A stretch of 64,000 nt of DNA from Streptomyces clavifer. GTDB lineage: Bacteria > Actinomycetota > Actinomycetes > Streptomycetales > Streptomycetaceae. A model generated the notes under the pieces. It did not search any database. It worked only from the letters and a program-made list of their open reading frames with translations, and was not told the DNA's origin. Both the position numbers and the translations under genes were made by a program. Of this stretch, positions 9,817-17,404 are shown in pieces. The stretch lies in contig BMWJ01000003.1 in the NCBI GenBank assembly GCA_014651175.1, forward strand, positions 372,001 to 436,000. Reading direction: 5' to 3'. The stretch's first letter is position 1. Every line of letters begins with the position of its first letter.

Positions 9817-11346
9817 TTACTGACCGCTGGTCTGCGGCTTCTTCCGGCGGAGCAGGAAGACCGCGCCGCCACCGAGGACGACGAGGGCGATGGCGACACC
9901 CGCGATCACGGGGGTGGCGCTGGAGCCGCCGGTCGCGGCGAGGTCGCCCTCGGCGCCGGTGGAGCTGGTGCCGGTCTGGGCGGGAACGGGCTCGGAACCG
10001 GTCTGGGTCTCGGTGTCGTCACCCTCGGCCGGGGCGGGGGTGCCTGCGGTCTCGCAGTCCAGGACACCCTTGAAGTTCTCGCTGAAGCCGCCGGGGCCGG
10101 TGATCGTGAAGTCGTACGCCTGGTCCTCGGCGACCGGGATCGTCACCGTCCGGGTCTCACCGGCGGGGATGGTGTGCTTGGTGCCGGCGAGCTCGAAGGT
10201 GAAGGGCTCGTCACCCTTGTTGCCCGCGGTGATGTCCACGCCGCCCTTGGCGCAGTTCTTCTCGGCGGTGAGCGCGGGGACAGCGCCCTTCTCGGCCCAG
10301 GCGGCGGTCGCCGTCGCGGTGACCGTGGACTCGCTGGAGCCCGCCAGGATCATGGTCTGGCTCTTGGTCACCCCGGCGAAGACGCGGCCGACGGGCACCG
10401 AGGTGGTGGCCTGGACGGTCAGCGCGGCGGAGCCGTCTGCGGCGTCCTCCGGAATGTCGAAGTAGAGGCCGGTGCCGTCGGTGGCCTGGGTGACGGGCTT
10501 GCCGTCCTTGTCGGTGACCGTGACCCCGCTGGCGGCGGCGTCGGCGGGCGGCGCCACGGAGACCTGGTCCGCGTTGGTGTGGACGGTGATCGGGCCGAGC
10601 CGCTCACCGGCCTTGCCGGACACCGCGGCCGGGTCCAGGGCCACGGAGGCCTTGGGCTCCGCCACGTTCTCGGCCTTGCCCTCCAGCCAGTCGGCGAGCT
10701 TCTCCGCCTGCTCGTCGGACGCCGTCACATCGGCGTCGTCCGAGAAGCGCCAGATGGCGACCTGGGTACCCGCCGCAGCGGTCTTCTCGGTGAGCGGACC
10801 GGTGCCGGCCTCCTTGGCGAGCGCCGCGAGGTCGTCGATCTTCGGGTAGGAGTGCTCCAGGATCCAGCGGATCTTGCCGGCGTCGTTGTTGGCGCCGAGC
10901 GAGGTCTGGTCCCAGGGGGTCTCCAGGTACTTCGCCAGAGGCTGGGTGGGGTTGTGGATGTCGATGCAGTACGTCTTGAGCGTGCCGCCGCCGTCGACGT
11001 TCATCTCGAACAGACCGGCGGGGAGCTTCTGGGTCTTGGGCTCCTTGCCGTCCTTGCCCTCGATGCGGAGCACGGCGTGGTCGTAGGTCTTCAGCCCGTC
11101 CAGGACGGCGGTCGCGCCGCCCTGGTGCTGGCCGGTCTCGTCCGCTGCCGCCGCAGTGGCGCCGACGAGGGTCCCTGCCGCGACGAGGCCCGAGGCCAGG
11201 ACCGCGACGGCCACCCGGGCGAGGCCGCGGCCCCGCCCGGCACGGCCCGGCTCCTGATCGTTTCGGCGACCCCCGCTCAGGCTCCGTATGGACTGCTCAG
11301 TCGTCACCTTGGACGACGAAGCGGTTACTGAAGACACAGAAAACAC
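9817..11346 (-). CDS. Sortase-anchored Cys-Gln thioester-domain surface protein
   Basis: 509 residues from GTG 11346, preceded by GGAGGGG with 6-nt spacing. A long charged N-region is followed by a hydrophobic signal peptide (VAVAVLASGLVAAGTLVGA) ending ATAAAADE near residue 70. The thioester domain follows: the Cys in LKTYCIDIHNP and the Gln in AAGTQVAIWRF are the candidate intramolecular thioester pair. Next come Ig-like beta-rich segments, a Pro/Thr/Glu-rich stalk and the LAATGG sorting signal (LAxTG, class E sortase type). A C-terminal helix and RRKK tail complete it. It is probably a covalently attaching cell-surface adhesin. A hairpin in its leader may affect expression. Confidence 0.9.
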   Translation of the reverse strand: MFSVSSVTASSSKVTTEQSIRSLSGGRRNDQEPGRAGRGRGLARVAVAVLASGLVAAGTLVGATAAAADETGQHQGGATAVLDGLKTYDHAVLRIEGKDGKEPKTQKLPAGLFEMNVDGGGTLKTYCIDIHNPTQPLAKYLETPWDQTSLGANNDAGKIRWILEHSYPKIDDLAALAKEAGTGPLTEKTAAAGTQVAIWRFSDDADVTASDEQAEKLADWLEGKAENVAEPKASVALDPAAVSGKAGERLGPITVHTNADQVSVAPPADAAASGVTVTDKDGKPVTQATDGTGLYFDIPEDAADGSAALTVQATTSVPVGRVFAGVTKSQTMILAGSSESTVTATATAAWAEKGAVPALTAEKNCAKGGVDITAGNKGDEPFTFELAGTKHTIPAGETRTVTIPVAEDQAYDFTITGPGGFSENFKGVLDCETAGTPAPAEGDDTETQTGSEPVPAQTGTSSTGAEGDLAATGGSSATPVIAGVAIALVVLGGGAVFLLRRKKPQTSGQ

Positions 11347-11532
11347 AGAATTCCCCTCCGGGCGAGGCCTTCACGCATGGTTCACGTGTGGGAGGTGCCT
11401 CGCCAGCAAACTCAAGTGCCGCATGAGTACTGGGGAATCGTAAAGAGCAAGTGAAGAACAGTCCCCCTTCATACCGTCAGATAACCATTCCGAATCGCAA
11501 TCGTTATCGGCGGCTTCGGCGCGCCCCGGTGT
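11347..11532 (-). promoter_or_regulatory. Leader and upstream region of the surface-protein gene
   Basis: Two inverted repeats are visible. GGCGAGGC at 11361-11368 pairs with GCCTCGCC at 11397-11404; on the minus strand this is an 8-bp hairpin just upstream of the Shine-Dalgarno (11353-11359). GATAAC at 11480-11485 pairs with GTTATC at 11503-11508 and encloses the palindrome ATTCCGAAT. The region is AT-richer than its surroundings. I could not assign -35 or -10 boxes with confidence. Confidence 0.4.
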
Positions 11533-11958
11533 TCAGGACACGGAAACCATGTCCGTGGCCGGTTTCTGACGATGTGCCGGGGCCGTCAGTGCCGGTTCGC
11601 CTCTGACCACCCTCCGGAACGCGGACGTGCCCCTCGTCAGATCATGTCCCACGGCCACGGCTTCGACGTCCACGGAGGTCTTCCACACTCCGTCCCGCTC
11701 CTCCTCGCGCACCTTCAAACGGCCGTGCACGACCAGGGGTTCTCCGACGGCGACCGATCCGGACAGATTCGATGCCAGCGTCCGCCGGGTCCACACCGTG
11801 TAGAAGCTGGTGCGGCCGTCCGCCCAGATCTGCTTCTCGCGGTCCCACCGCCGGGGCGTCACCGCCATGCGGAAACGCGCCACGGGCCCCGTCGCCGCCT
11901 CCCGGAAGTCCACCGGGGTTGCGGCATTTCCCACCAGCGTCACCCATGTGTCGTTCAT
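11533..11958 (-). CDS. ssbB: Single-stranded DNA-binding protein, SsbB paralogue
   Basis: 141 residues; ATG 11958 gives MNDTWVTLVGNAATPVDFRE, the N-terminus expected for Streptomyces SsbB. The OB fold covers about residues 1-110 (VARFRMAVTPRRWDREKQIW, FYTVWTRRTLASNLSGSVAVG, VVHGRLKVREEERDG). The C-terminus lacks the acidic DDxPF tip of the essential SSB, consistent with the shorter paralogue. In S. coelicolor SsbB is reported to support chromosome segregation at sporulation. Here it lies directly downstream of dynAB, which supports that identity. The flanking gap to dynB is 224 bp and contains a terminator, so it has its own transcript or partial read-through. Confidence 0.88.
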   Translation of the reverse strand: MNDTWVTLVGNAATPVDFREAATGPVARFRMAVTPRRWDREKQIWADGRTSFYTVWTRRTLASNLSGSVAVGEPLVVHGRLKVREEERDGVWKTSVDVEAVAVGHDLTRGTSAFRRVVRGEPALTAPAHRQKPATDMVSVS

Positions 11959-12077
11959 TTCCCGTCCCCCGTTTCGTCTGTCCTGTCCGACGCCCGGCCA
12001 GATGTCCGGCCGGCCGGCTGCCCTTCTCCGGCCGATGTCCCGTCCGGCACCGGACGGCCGCACCCGGTGGCAAAGGA

Positions 12078-12103
12078 GCCCGGCGGGCGTGGGCCCGCCG
12101 GGC
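12078..12103 (-). terminator. Perfect 11-bp hairpin downstream of dynB
   Basis: GCCCGGCGGGC and its exact complement flank the loop GTGG. It lies 80 bp beyond the dynB stop and upstream of ssbB on the minus strand, so it probably ends the dynAB transcript. Confidence 0.6.
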
Positions 12104-12182
12104 CCGCCACCCCCCGCGGTCCCGAGCGGGCCGCCGACCTCCATGCTGAACGGAATGCGGGAATGCCGCTGACGCCTGTGGA

Positions 12183-14087
12183 TTACCGGCCGGTTGTGGA
12201 AAACTCCGTCACCGTCACGTACCGCTCACGCACCTCGCGATAGCGCGCCAGTTCCGCGGCGACCGGGTCGAGGACCCTGGCCCGCCCGCACCCCGCAGCC
12301 GCCTCGCGCAGCCGCCGCTCGGCCTCCTGCCCGTACCGGCGTGCGGGACCGCGGGCCGCGGCCGCGCACGCCCATTCCACGAGCGGCCCGCCGACCACTC
12401 CGGCCGTCATGAGGAGCGCGGGGGTGACCAGCCCCGGTTCGATCACCCCGACGATCTGACCCATGAGCCACAGTCCGCCGAAGATCTGGAGCAGCGTCAT
12501 CGAAGCCTGCGCCAGCACCGCGGCGGGCCACCACGCGGGGCGCGGCGGCCTGGCCCCACGACCGCCGGGGGCCCCGGGGACGGGCCGGTCCGCGGACCGG
12601 GATCCGGCTACCTCGGGCCCCTTCGTCTCCGGATCCGCCGTGCCGGACGTCGCGGTCGACGCCGCCGTACGACCCCGGCCGTTGACCGCCCGGGCCTGTG
12701 CGGTCCGCGCCAGCTCGTCCAGCGCCTCCGGCAGTCCCTTCGCCCCGTTGACCGCCGCCTCCCGCACGGCCTGCGCCCAGGGCGTGGGCAGCCCGTCGAC
12801 GGCGTCGTCGGACAGCTTCCGCACGGCCTGCTCGACCCGCTGCCTGGCGGTGAGTTCCTCCTCCGGCGGGGCGAGCGCCTGCGCCATGAGGTCCAGGCCG
12901 CCGCCACCGAGCTGCCGGGTGGACTGGTACCAGCGCCACAGCCTCAGCCACGGCGTCCCGCAGGCCCGCCCCGCGTTCCTGCGCCACTCGCGTTCCGCGG
13001 CCTGCCCGGCGGCGGACGCGCCCACGGCTTCGGCCAGCCGGTCGGTGAACTGCTCACGGGTCCGCTCCCCGAGTCCCGGCCGCCCATCGGCGACGTACAC
13101 GGGCCGGAGCCTCGAGGCCGCCGCGTCCACATCGGCGGAGAGCCGCCGCATGGCCGCCGTACGGTCCTGGACGAACCGGCCGAGCAGCTCGCGGAGGTCA
13201 CCCACCCCGCGGCCGGTGAGTGCGGACAGGGGCATGACGGTGGCACCGGGCTCACCGTGCTCCCCCACCGCCATCCCGTCCTCGTCCAGCAGCCGGCGCA
13301 GGTCGTCGAGGACGATGTCGGCTGCCTCGCCGGGCAGTCGGTCGATCTGGTTGAGGACGACGAAGGTGATCTCCGCGTGACCTGAGAGCGGTCGCAGATA
13401 GCGTTCGTGCAGGGCCGCGTCGGCGTACTTCTCCGGGTCGACGACCCAGATCACCGCGTCGACCAGTGCCAGCACCCGGTCCACCTGGTCCCGGTGGCCG
13501 GTCGCCGCGGAGTCGTGGTCGGGCAGATCCACCAGCACCAGGCCCTGCAGCGCCTCGTCGACGTCCGTGCCCCCCTGGACCGGCCTGCGCCGCAGCCTGC
13601 CGGGAATGGCCAGCCGGTCCAGCAGCCCTGCGGCACCGTCGGTCCAGCTGCAGGCGATCGGCGCGGACGTCGTCGGCCTGCGCAGTCCGGTCTCGGAGAT
13701 CTGGACGCCCGCGAGTGCGTTGAAGAGGGTCGACTTCCCGCTGCCGGTGGCCCCGGCGATGGCGACGACCGTGTGCCGGGAGGAGAGCCGCTGCCGCGCC
13801 GACGCCTCGTCGAGCACCCGCCCCGCTTCGGCGAGCACGGCGCCGTCGAGCCGGGCCCTGGACAGCCCCACGAGCTCGCGCAGGGCGTCGAGCCGGGGAC
13901 GCAGAGGGCTGTCGGGCAGCCCGTACGCCTCGGCCTGGGGCCGTACGCCGTCGTCGGAGGGACGTTGCGGCCGTGCCCCCTCCTGTACGGCGTCGGCGGC
14001 GCGCCGCGCGATGAGCCCGTCGTCCCAGGTCCGCCCCTGCGGCTCCTCGGCGCCCTCGGCCCGGTCGTGGCCAGTGACAGCGGTCAT
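12183..14087 (-). CDS. dynB: Dynamin-like GTPase with two membrane helices (DynB-type)
   Basis: 634 residues from ATG 14087, which overlaps the upstream stop by 4 bp (ATGA). AAGGAG lies upstream, and a further start at 14096 is possible. The GTPase domain shows the P-loop [17 protein letters not shown] near residue 110, G3 [10 protein letters not shown] and G4 NQID. A long helical region follows. Near the C-terminus two hydrophobic segments ([20 protein letters not shown] and [20 protein letters not shown]) form a membrane paddle or anchor. Streptomyces DynA and DynB act together at sporulation septa, stabilising FtsZ rings. The tandem order with the second gene carrying the helices fits dynB. 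The symbol rests on architecture and neighbourhood, not on a search. Confidence 0.8.
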   Translation of the reverse strand: MTAVTGHDRAEGAEEPQGRTWDDGLIARRAADAVQEGARPQRPSDDGVRPQAEAYGLPDSPLRPRLDALRELVGLSRARLDGAVLAEAGRVLDEASARQRLSSRHTVVAIAGATGSGKSTLFNALAGVQISETGLRRPTTSAPIACSWTDGAAGLLDRLAIPGRLRRRPVQGGTDVDEALQGLVLVDLPDHDSAATGHRDQVDRVLALVDAVIWVVDPEKYADAALHERYLRPLSGHAEITFVVLNQIDRLPGEAADIVLDDLRRLLDEDGMAVGEHGEPGATVMPLSALTGRGVGDLRELLGRFVQDRTAAMRRLSADVDAAASRLRPVYVADGRPGLGERTREQFTDRLAEAVGASAAGQAAEREWRRNAGRACGTPWLRLWRWYQSTRQLGGGGLDLMAQALAPPEEELTARQRVEQAVRKLSDDAVDGLPTPWAQAVREAAVNGAKGLPEALDELARTAQARAVNGRGRTAASTATSGTADPETKGPEVAGSRSADRPVPGAPGGRGARPPRPAWWPAAVLAQASMTLLQIFGGLWLMGQIVGVIEPGLVTPALLMTAGVVGGPLVEWACAAAARGPARRYGQEAERRLREAAAGCGRARVLDPVAAELARYREVRERYVTVTEFSTTGR

Positions 14088-15727
14088 CGCCTCCACCTCT
14101 CCTTCTGCAGTACGGACAGCGCGGCGATCAGTTCGGCCTGCGGTTCCGGGGCGACTTCGAGCGCGTCCAGCGGGGTGAGCCGCCGGTCACGTTCGCCGTG
14201 CAGCACCTGGTCCAGGCAGCCGGCGAGGAGGACCCCGCCCTTGTCCCGCAGGCGCAGCGCACCCTGCGCGCCGATCCGTTCGGCGAGCTGTTCCCCCGCG
14301 CCCCGGGCCCGCCGCCCGCCGAGCAGAGCGGCGGCCAGCAGCGCCGCCACGGTTTCGGCGTCGGGTGCGGCGCCGCGTTCCAGCAGCCGCGCCTCCTCCT
14401 CGGCCAGTTCCTCCAGGACCCGCCGCCAGCGCCGTACGGCCATGGCGATCCGGCCCTGGATGTCCTCCGCCGGCCCCCATCCGCCCAGTTCCCGGCCGGC
14501 GTCCTCGTACCGGAAGTCCCCTGCCGCGGGCTCCCGCTGCCAGCTGGCGCGGATCTGTTCGTCGGCGGCGGCCACCGCGCACTGGAGCAGGGCGGCCAGG
14601 CTCTCCACGAGCGCGTCGAGCAGCTCCTCGGCGGTGCTGTAGAGCGGGTATCCGCGCCACCGGGTGCGCGCGGCGCCCGCGAGCACGGCGCCGTTCTGGA
14701 GCCGCCTGCGGACGCGTGACGACTCCTTGCCGTACGCCTCCTCGACCATCCCCGTCAGCCGGACCGCCGCCGCGTACTGCGCGGCGACGGCCCCGGCCAG
14801 TTCGGGCATCCGGACGTTGAGCGAGTCGATGACCCCGGACGCCGTGCGCCCCACCGCCTGCTGACGGGCCGCCGGATCCTGAGCGCGGTGGGTGAGCCAG
14901 GCGCGCAGCGGCGCGACGGCGGTGGTGGGCAGCAGGCCCCTGCCGCCGCCCGCGGACTCGGGCAGCTCGGGGATGGTGAAGCGGGGGACCTCGCCGAGCC
15001 CGGCCCGGGTGAGGAGGGCCGCGTACTGCCGTGAGACTTCGCCGATCACCTGGTGCGGCACCCGGTCCAGGACGGTGACGAGGGAGGCGTCGTACTCCTT
15101 GGCGGTACGCAGCAGGTGCCAGGGGACGGCGTCGGCGTACCGGGACGCGGTGGTCACCATGACCCAGACGTCGGCGGCGCAGATGAGTTCGGCGGCCAGG
15201 ACCCTGTTCCGTACGACGAGCGAGTCGATGTCCGGGGCGTCCAGCAGTGCCAGACCCCGGGGCAGGGTGGCCGCGGTCTCCACGCGCAGCACCGTGTCGT
15301 CCTGGTCGCCGTCCGCCCCGAGGTGGTCGAGGCCGTCCGGGTCCTGGCTCCGCCCCGGGGGCAGCCACACCCTGGTCAGTTCGGGCAGCACCCGCACCCC
15401 GGCGAACCAGTGGTGGTCGTCCGGGTGGCAGACGAGCACCGGGGTCCGCGTGGTCGGGCGCAGCACACCGGCCTCACTGACCCTGCACCCCACCAGCGAG
15501 TTGACGAGCGTCGACTTCCCCGCGCCGGTGGAGCCCCCGATCACCGCGAGCAGCGGCGCCCCGGGATCCTTGAGCCGTGGCACCAGGTAGTCGTCGAGCT
15601 GGGCGAGCAGTTCGGTCCTCGTCTGCCGGGCGCGCGCGGCCCCCGGCAGAGGGAGTGGAAGACGCACGGCAGCGACACGGTCGCGCAGGGCGGAAAGTGC
15701 GTCGATGAGCTGGGGCCGTACATCCAT
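14084..15727 (-). CDS. dynA: Dynamin-like GTPase without clear membrane helix (DynA-type)
   Basis: 547 residues from ATG 15727 ([18 protein letters not shown]). The frame is open further upstream, but that extension is Pro/Arg-rich and lies in the promoter region. The P-loop [17 protein letters not shown] is near residue 60, G3 [12 protein letters not shown] near 155, and a switch-like [14 protein letters not shown] between them. The remaining 350 residues are Ala/Arg/Glu-rich helices. No strong transmembrane helix is visible. It is the partner of the overlapping downstream dynB and probably enters the septal complex through it. The start has no clear Shine-Dalgarno. Identity as DynA is inferred from tandem organisation next to ssbB. 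Confidence 0.78.
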   Translation of the reverse strand: MDVRPQLIDALSALRDRVAAVRLPLPLPGAARARQTRTELLAQLDDYLVPRLKDPGAPLLAVIGGSTGAGKSTLVNSLVGCRVSEAGVLRPTTRTPVLVCHPDDHHWFAGVRVLPELTRVWLPPGRSQDPDGLDHLGADGDQDDTVLRVETAATLPRGLALLDAPDIDSLVVRNRVLAAELICAADVWVMVTTASRYADAVPWHLLRTAKEYDASLVTVLDRVPHQVIGEVSRQYAALLTRAGLGEVPRFTIPELPESAGGGRGLLPTTAVAPLRAWLTHRAQDPAARQQAVGRTASGVIDSLNVRMPELAGAVAAQYAAAVRLTGMVEEAYGKESSRVRRRLQNGAVLAGAARTRWRGYPLYSTAEELLDALVESLAALLQCAVAAADEQIRASWQREPAAGDFRYEDAGRELGGWGPAEDIQGRIAMAVRRWRRVLEELAEEEARLLERGAAPDAETVAALLAAALLGGRRARGAGEQLAERIGAQGALRLRDKGGVLLAGCLDQVLHGERDRRLTPLDALEVAPEPQAELIAALSVLQKERWRR

Positions 15728-16045
15728 GGTTACCACATGCGAAGAATGCCCAATTTTGAAGCCTTTTTGAAGCGTATAGGCCCCTCTGCGCGGCGGATCC
15801 ACCCCAGGGGACAGAGGGGACGAGTGGGGCGCAGGCATAACGAGTGCACAACACCCGGGGCGCGAGGCGCTAAAAGCGGTGCATGAATCGTACCCACCTG
15901 CGATTATCGGTTCGCTTCACCGAACCTCCACATCGTGCCACGCAGGTGAAGCAACCGGGGCAGGGCGATCGGAGCCCTATCCTTGTCCCGGCAAGGTCAC
16001 GGATGGCTTGTTCCAGCGCCCTCCGGGCCACCGAGGCCTACACCG
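15728..16045. other. Divergent gap between dynA and tRNA-Arg
   Basis: 318 bp without a gene. On the minus side, next to dynA, is an AT-rich stretch (15735-15780, with CTTCAAAAAGG and TTCAAAATTGG) that may hold its promoter. Towards the tRNA, TATCCT at 15978-15983 is a possible -10 box without a good -35. The direct repeat GCAGGTGAAGC/ACCTGCG is too weak to interpret. Confidence 0.4.
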
Positions 16046-16118
16046 GCCCCCGTAGCTCAGTGGATAGAGCAGGCGCCTTCTAAGCGCTTGGCCGCAGGTT
16101 CGAGTCCTGCCGGGGGCG
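16046..16118 (+). tRNA. tRNA-Arg, anticodon UCU
   Basis: The 73-nt cloverleaf is complete: acceptor GCCCCCG pairs with CGGGGGC, D stem GCTC/GAGC, and anticodon stem GGCGC/GCGCT with a G-U closing pair. The anticodon loop CTTCTAA places TCT at 16079-16081. The T stem is GCAGG/CCTGC around TTCGAGT. CCA is not encoded. It reads AGA, a rare codon in this GC-rich genome. Confidence 0.96.
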
Positions 16119-16137
16119 CACAGCGTGCACCACTGCG

Positions 16138-16163
16138 AGGCCCTCCGACCCGGAGGGCCTTTT
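16138..16163 (+). terminator. Intrinsic terminator of tRNA-Arg
   Basis: AGGCCCTCCG and CGGAGGGCCT form a perfect 10-bp stem around ACC, followed by a T run. It lies 19 nt after the tRNA. Confidence 0.85.
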
Positions 16164-16363
16164 CGCTGGTCAGGCGCATAATAATGGGCCCCGCGTAGCA
16201 GGAACGTAAGCGTCTGACCGGCCTGGTGTGATCACGCGCGCGGTCCACCTCCCACGCGTTGCCGCGGGGGCCCACGGAGAGCCCGCTGAGAGGCCCTCCG
16301 CACCTTCCGTCAACGTGCGTCGGGCAGCTCCGGGGAAGCCGGCGGCGGCGCCCGATCCCGAAA

Positions 16364-16390
16364 CGGCCCGGCCGTGTGCGCGCCGGGCCG
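16364..16390 (-). terminator. Hairpin downstream of the DUF4232 lipoprotein gene
   Basis: CGGCCCGGC pairs exactly with GCCGGGCCG across 9 nt, 36 bp past the minus-strand stop. There is no U tract. The 200 bp between here and the tRNA terminator hold nothing I can recognise. Confidence 0.5.
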
Positions 16391-16426
16391 TGCATGCGTG
16401 TGTGTGAACCCCGGGCCGGGGTCCGT

Positions 16427-17101
16427 TCAGTTGAAGGGGACGGCGTCCGTCGGGGAGGTGTGCCAGTTGGTGACGATCGGGTCCTGGACGGTGATGGTGC
16501 CGACCGACAGCGAAACCGGGTCGGGGTCGGAGTCACCGACGGCGACGATGATGCTGTCCAGTTCCTTGCCACCGTTCCCGCCGGTGCTCTTCGGGTTCAC
16601 CCCGGCGTACGCGGTGGTACCCCCACTCAACGTGATCGGCTGGCCGACGGACTGCTCCGCGGGCCCCGCCTCGGTCCCGTCGGAACCGAACGCCACGGTC
16701 GGAAGCGCGGCCGGCAGGATGCAGCTGATCCCCGACTTCGCCTTCGCCATGACCAGGATGTATCCGCCGGCCTGCGTCTCGGACCGGGTGCTCCAGTTGA
16801 TGTCGTTGGCGCCGCAGCTCTGCTCGACCGGCACCCGCACACCGTCGCCGGTGTCGGCTCCGGAGCCCGCCCCGTCCTCGGTCCCCTTGCCGCCCGAAGC
16901 GGAGCCCTTGTCGGCGCTCCCACCGCTGTCCGGGGTGGACGAGCCGGACGGGGTGGCCGCAGCGCTCTCGTCCGACGCGGCGGGCGAGGAGCTCTGCGCG
17001 GCGCCGGCGTCCGTGGCCGAGTCCTGACACGCCGTCATGAGCAGGGCGCCGCCCACGAGAACTGCGGTTGCGAGAAGGGCGCTGCGACGATTGCCGGACA
17101 T
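16427..17101 (-). CDS. DUF4232 lipoprotein
   Basis: 224 residues from ATG 17101 with AAGGGG 5 nt upstream; the open frame is longer but upstream residues are not protein-like. The signal peptide ends in the lipobox LMTAC (Cys near residue 25). A disordered Ser/Ala/Gly/Asp linker of about 60 residues follows. The folded C-terminal domain begins CGANDINWSTRSETQAGG and has a second Cys (SGISCILPA), the pattern of the actinobacterial DUF4232 domain. It is expected on the outer face of the membrane. Function is unknown; neighbours do not help. Confidence 0.85.
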   Translation of the reverse strand: MSGNRRSALLATAVLVGGALLMTACQDSATDAGAAQSSSPAASDESAAATPSGSSTPDSGGSADKGSASGGKGTEDGAGSGADTGDGVRVPVEQSCGANDINWSTRSETQAGGYILVMAKAKSGISCILPAALPTVAFGSDGTEAGPAEQSVGQPITLSGGTTAYAGVNPKSTGGNGGKELDSIIVAVGDSDPDPVSLSVGTITVQDPIVTNWHTSPTDAVPFN

Positions 17102-17404
17102 GAAATCCCCTTGTGGATCAGCGATCGGGACCGAATCGGTTCCGGCCCTCGTTGCTTGCATGATCACTATGAGGGGGCTCCGGGCCCGGGGGATCCCGGC
17201 GCCTTCGTTCCGGGACAGCGCCGTCACAGACCGGTGACATGACGCCTCCGGCCGCTGCACCGGGGCCGGGAAGTTGCGGACACGAATCCAATCGATACGC
17301 CCGTTTTGGACGTCCGCGCCTTCCCAATGGCCACCCCTGGGACATATCCGGATGAATGGCTGTCCGGGTTGAAGCACCGGCCTATATCCGGCCATCCTTC
17401 CGCT
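17102..17404. promoter_or_regulatory. Divergent intergenic region with a 58-bp inverted-arm element
   Basis: 303 bp between the lipoprotein and exonuclease genes. It contains the element at 17268-17325 listed separately. Downstream of that are two CATATCCGG/TATATCCGG motifs (near 17342 and 17381), also present in inverted form inside the related element at 35.3 kb. No confident -10/-35 pair was found. Confidence 0.45.
17268..17325. repeat. 58-bp dispersed element, copy 1 (14-bp arms, 30-nt spacer)
   Basis: GGGAAGTTGCGGAC at 17268-17281 and GTCCGCGCCTTCCC at 17312-17325 are inverted repeats matching at 12 of 14 positions with a 30-nt spacer. Copy 2 at 35278-35335 has the same arm core (GGGAAG..CGGAC) and exactly the same spacer length, although the spacer sequence differs. 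Confidence 0.6.

Noticed and set aside
11347-11532. ydaO-type (c-di-AMP) riboswitch in the surface-protein leader
   Set aside because: Cell-wall genes of Streptomyces often carry one, but the conserved core blocks are absent; only a simple hairpin is present.
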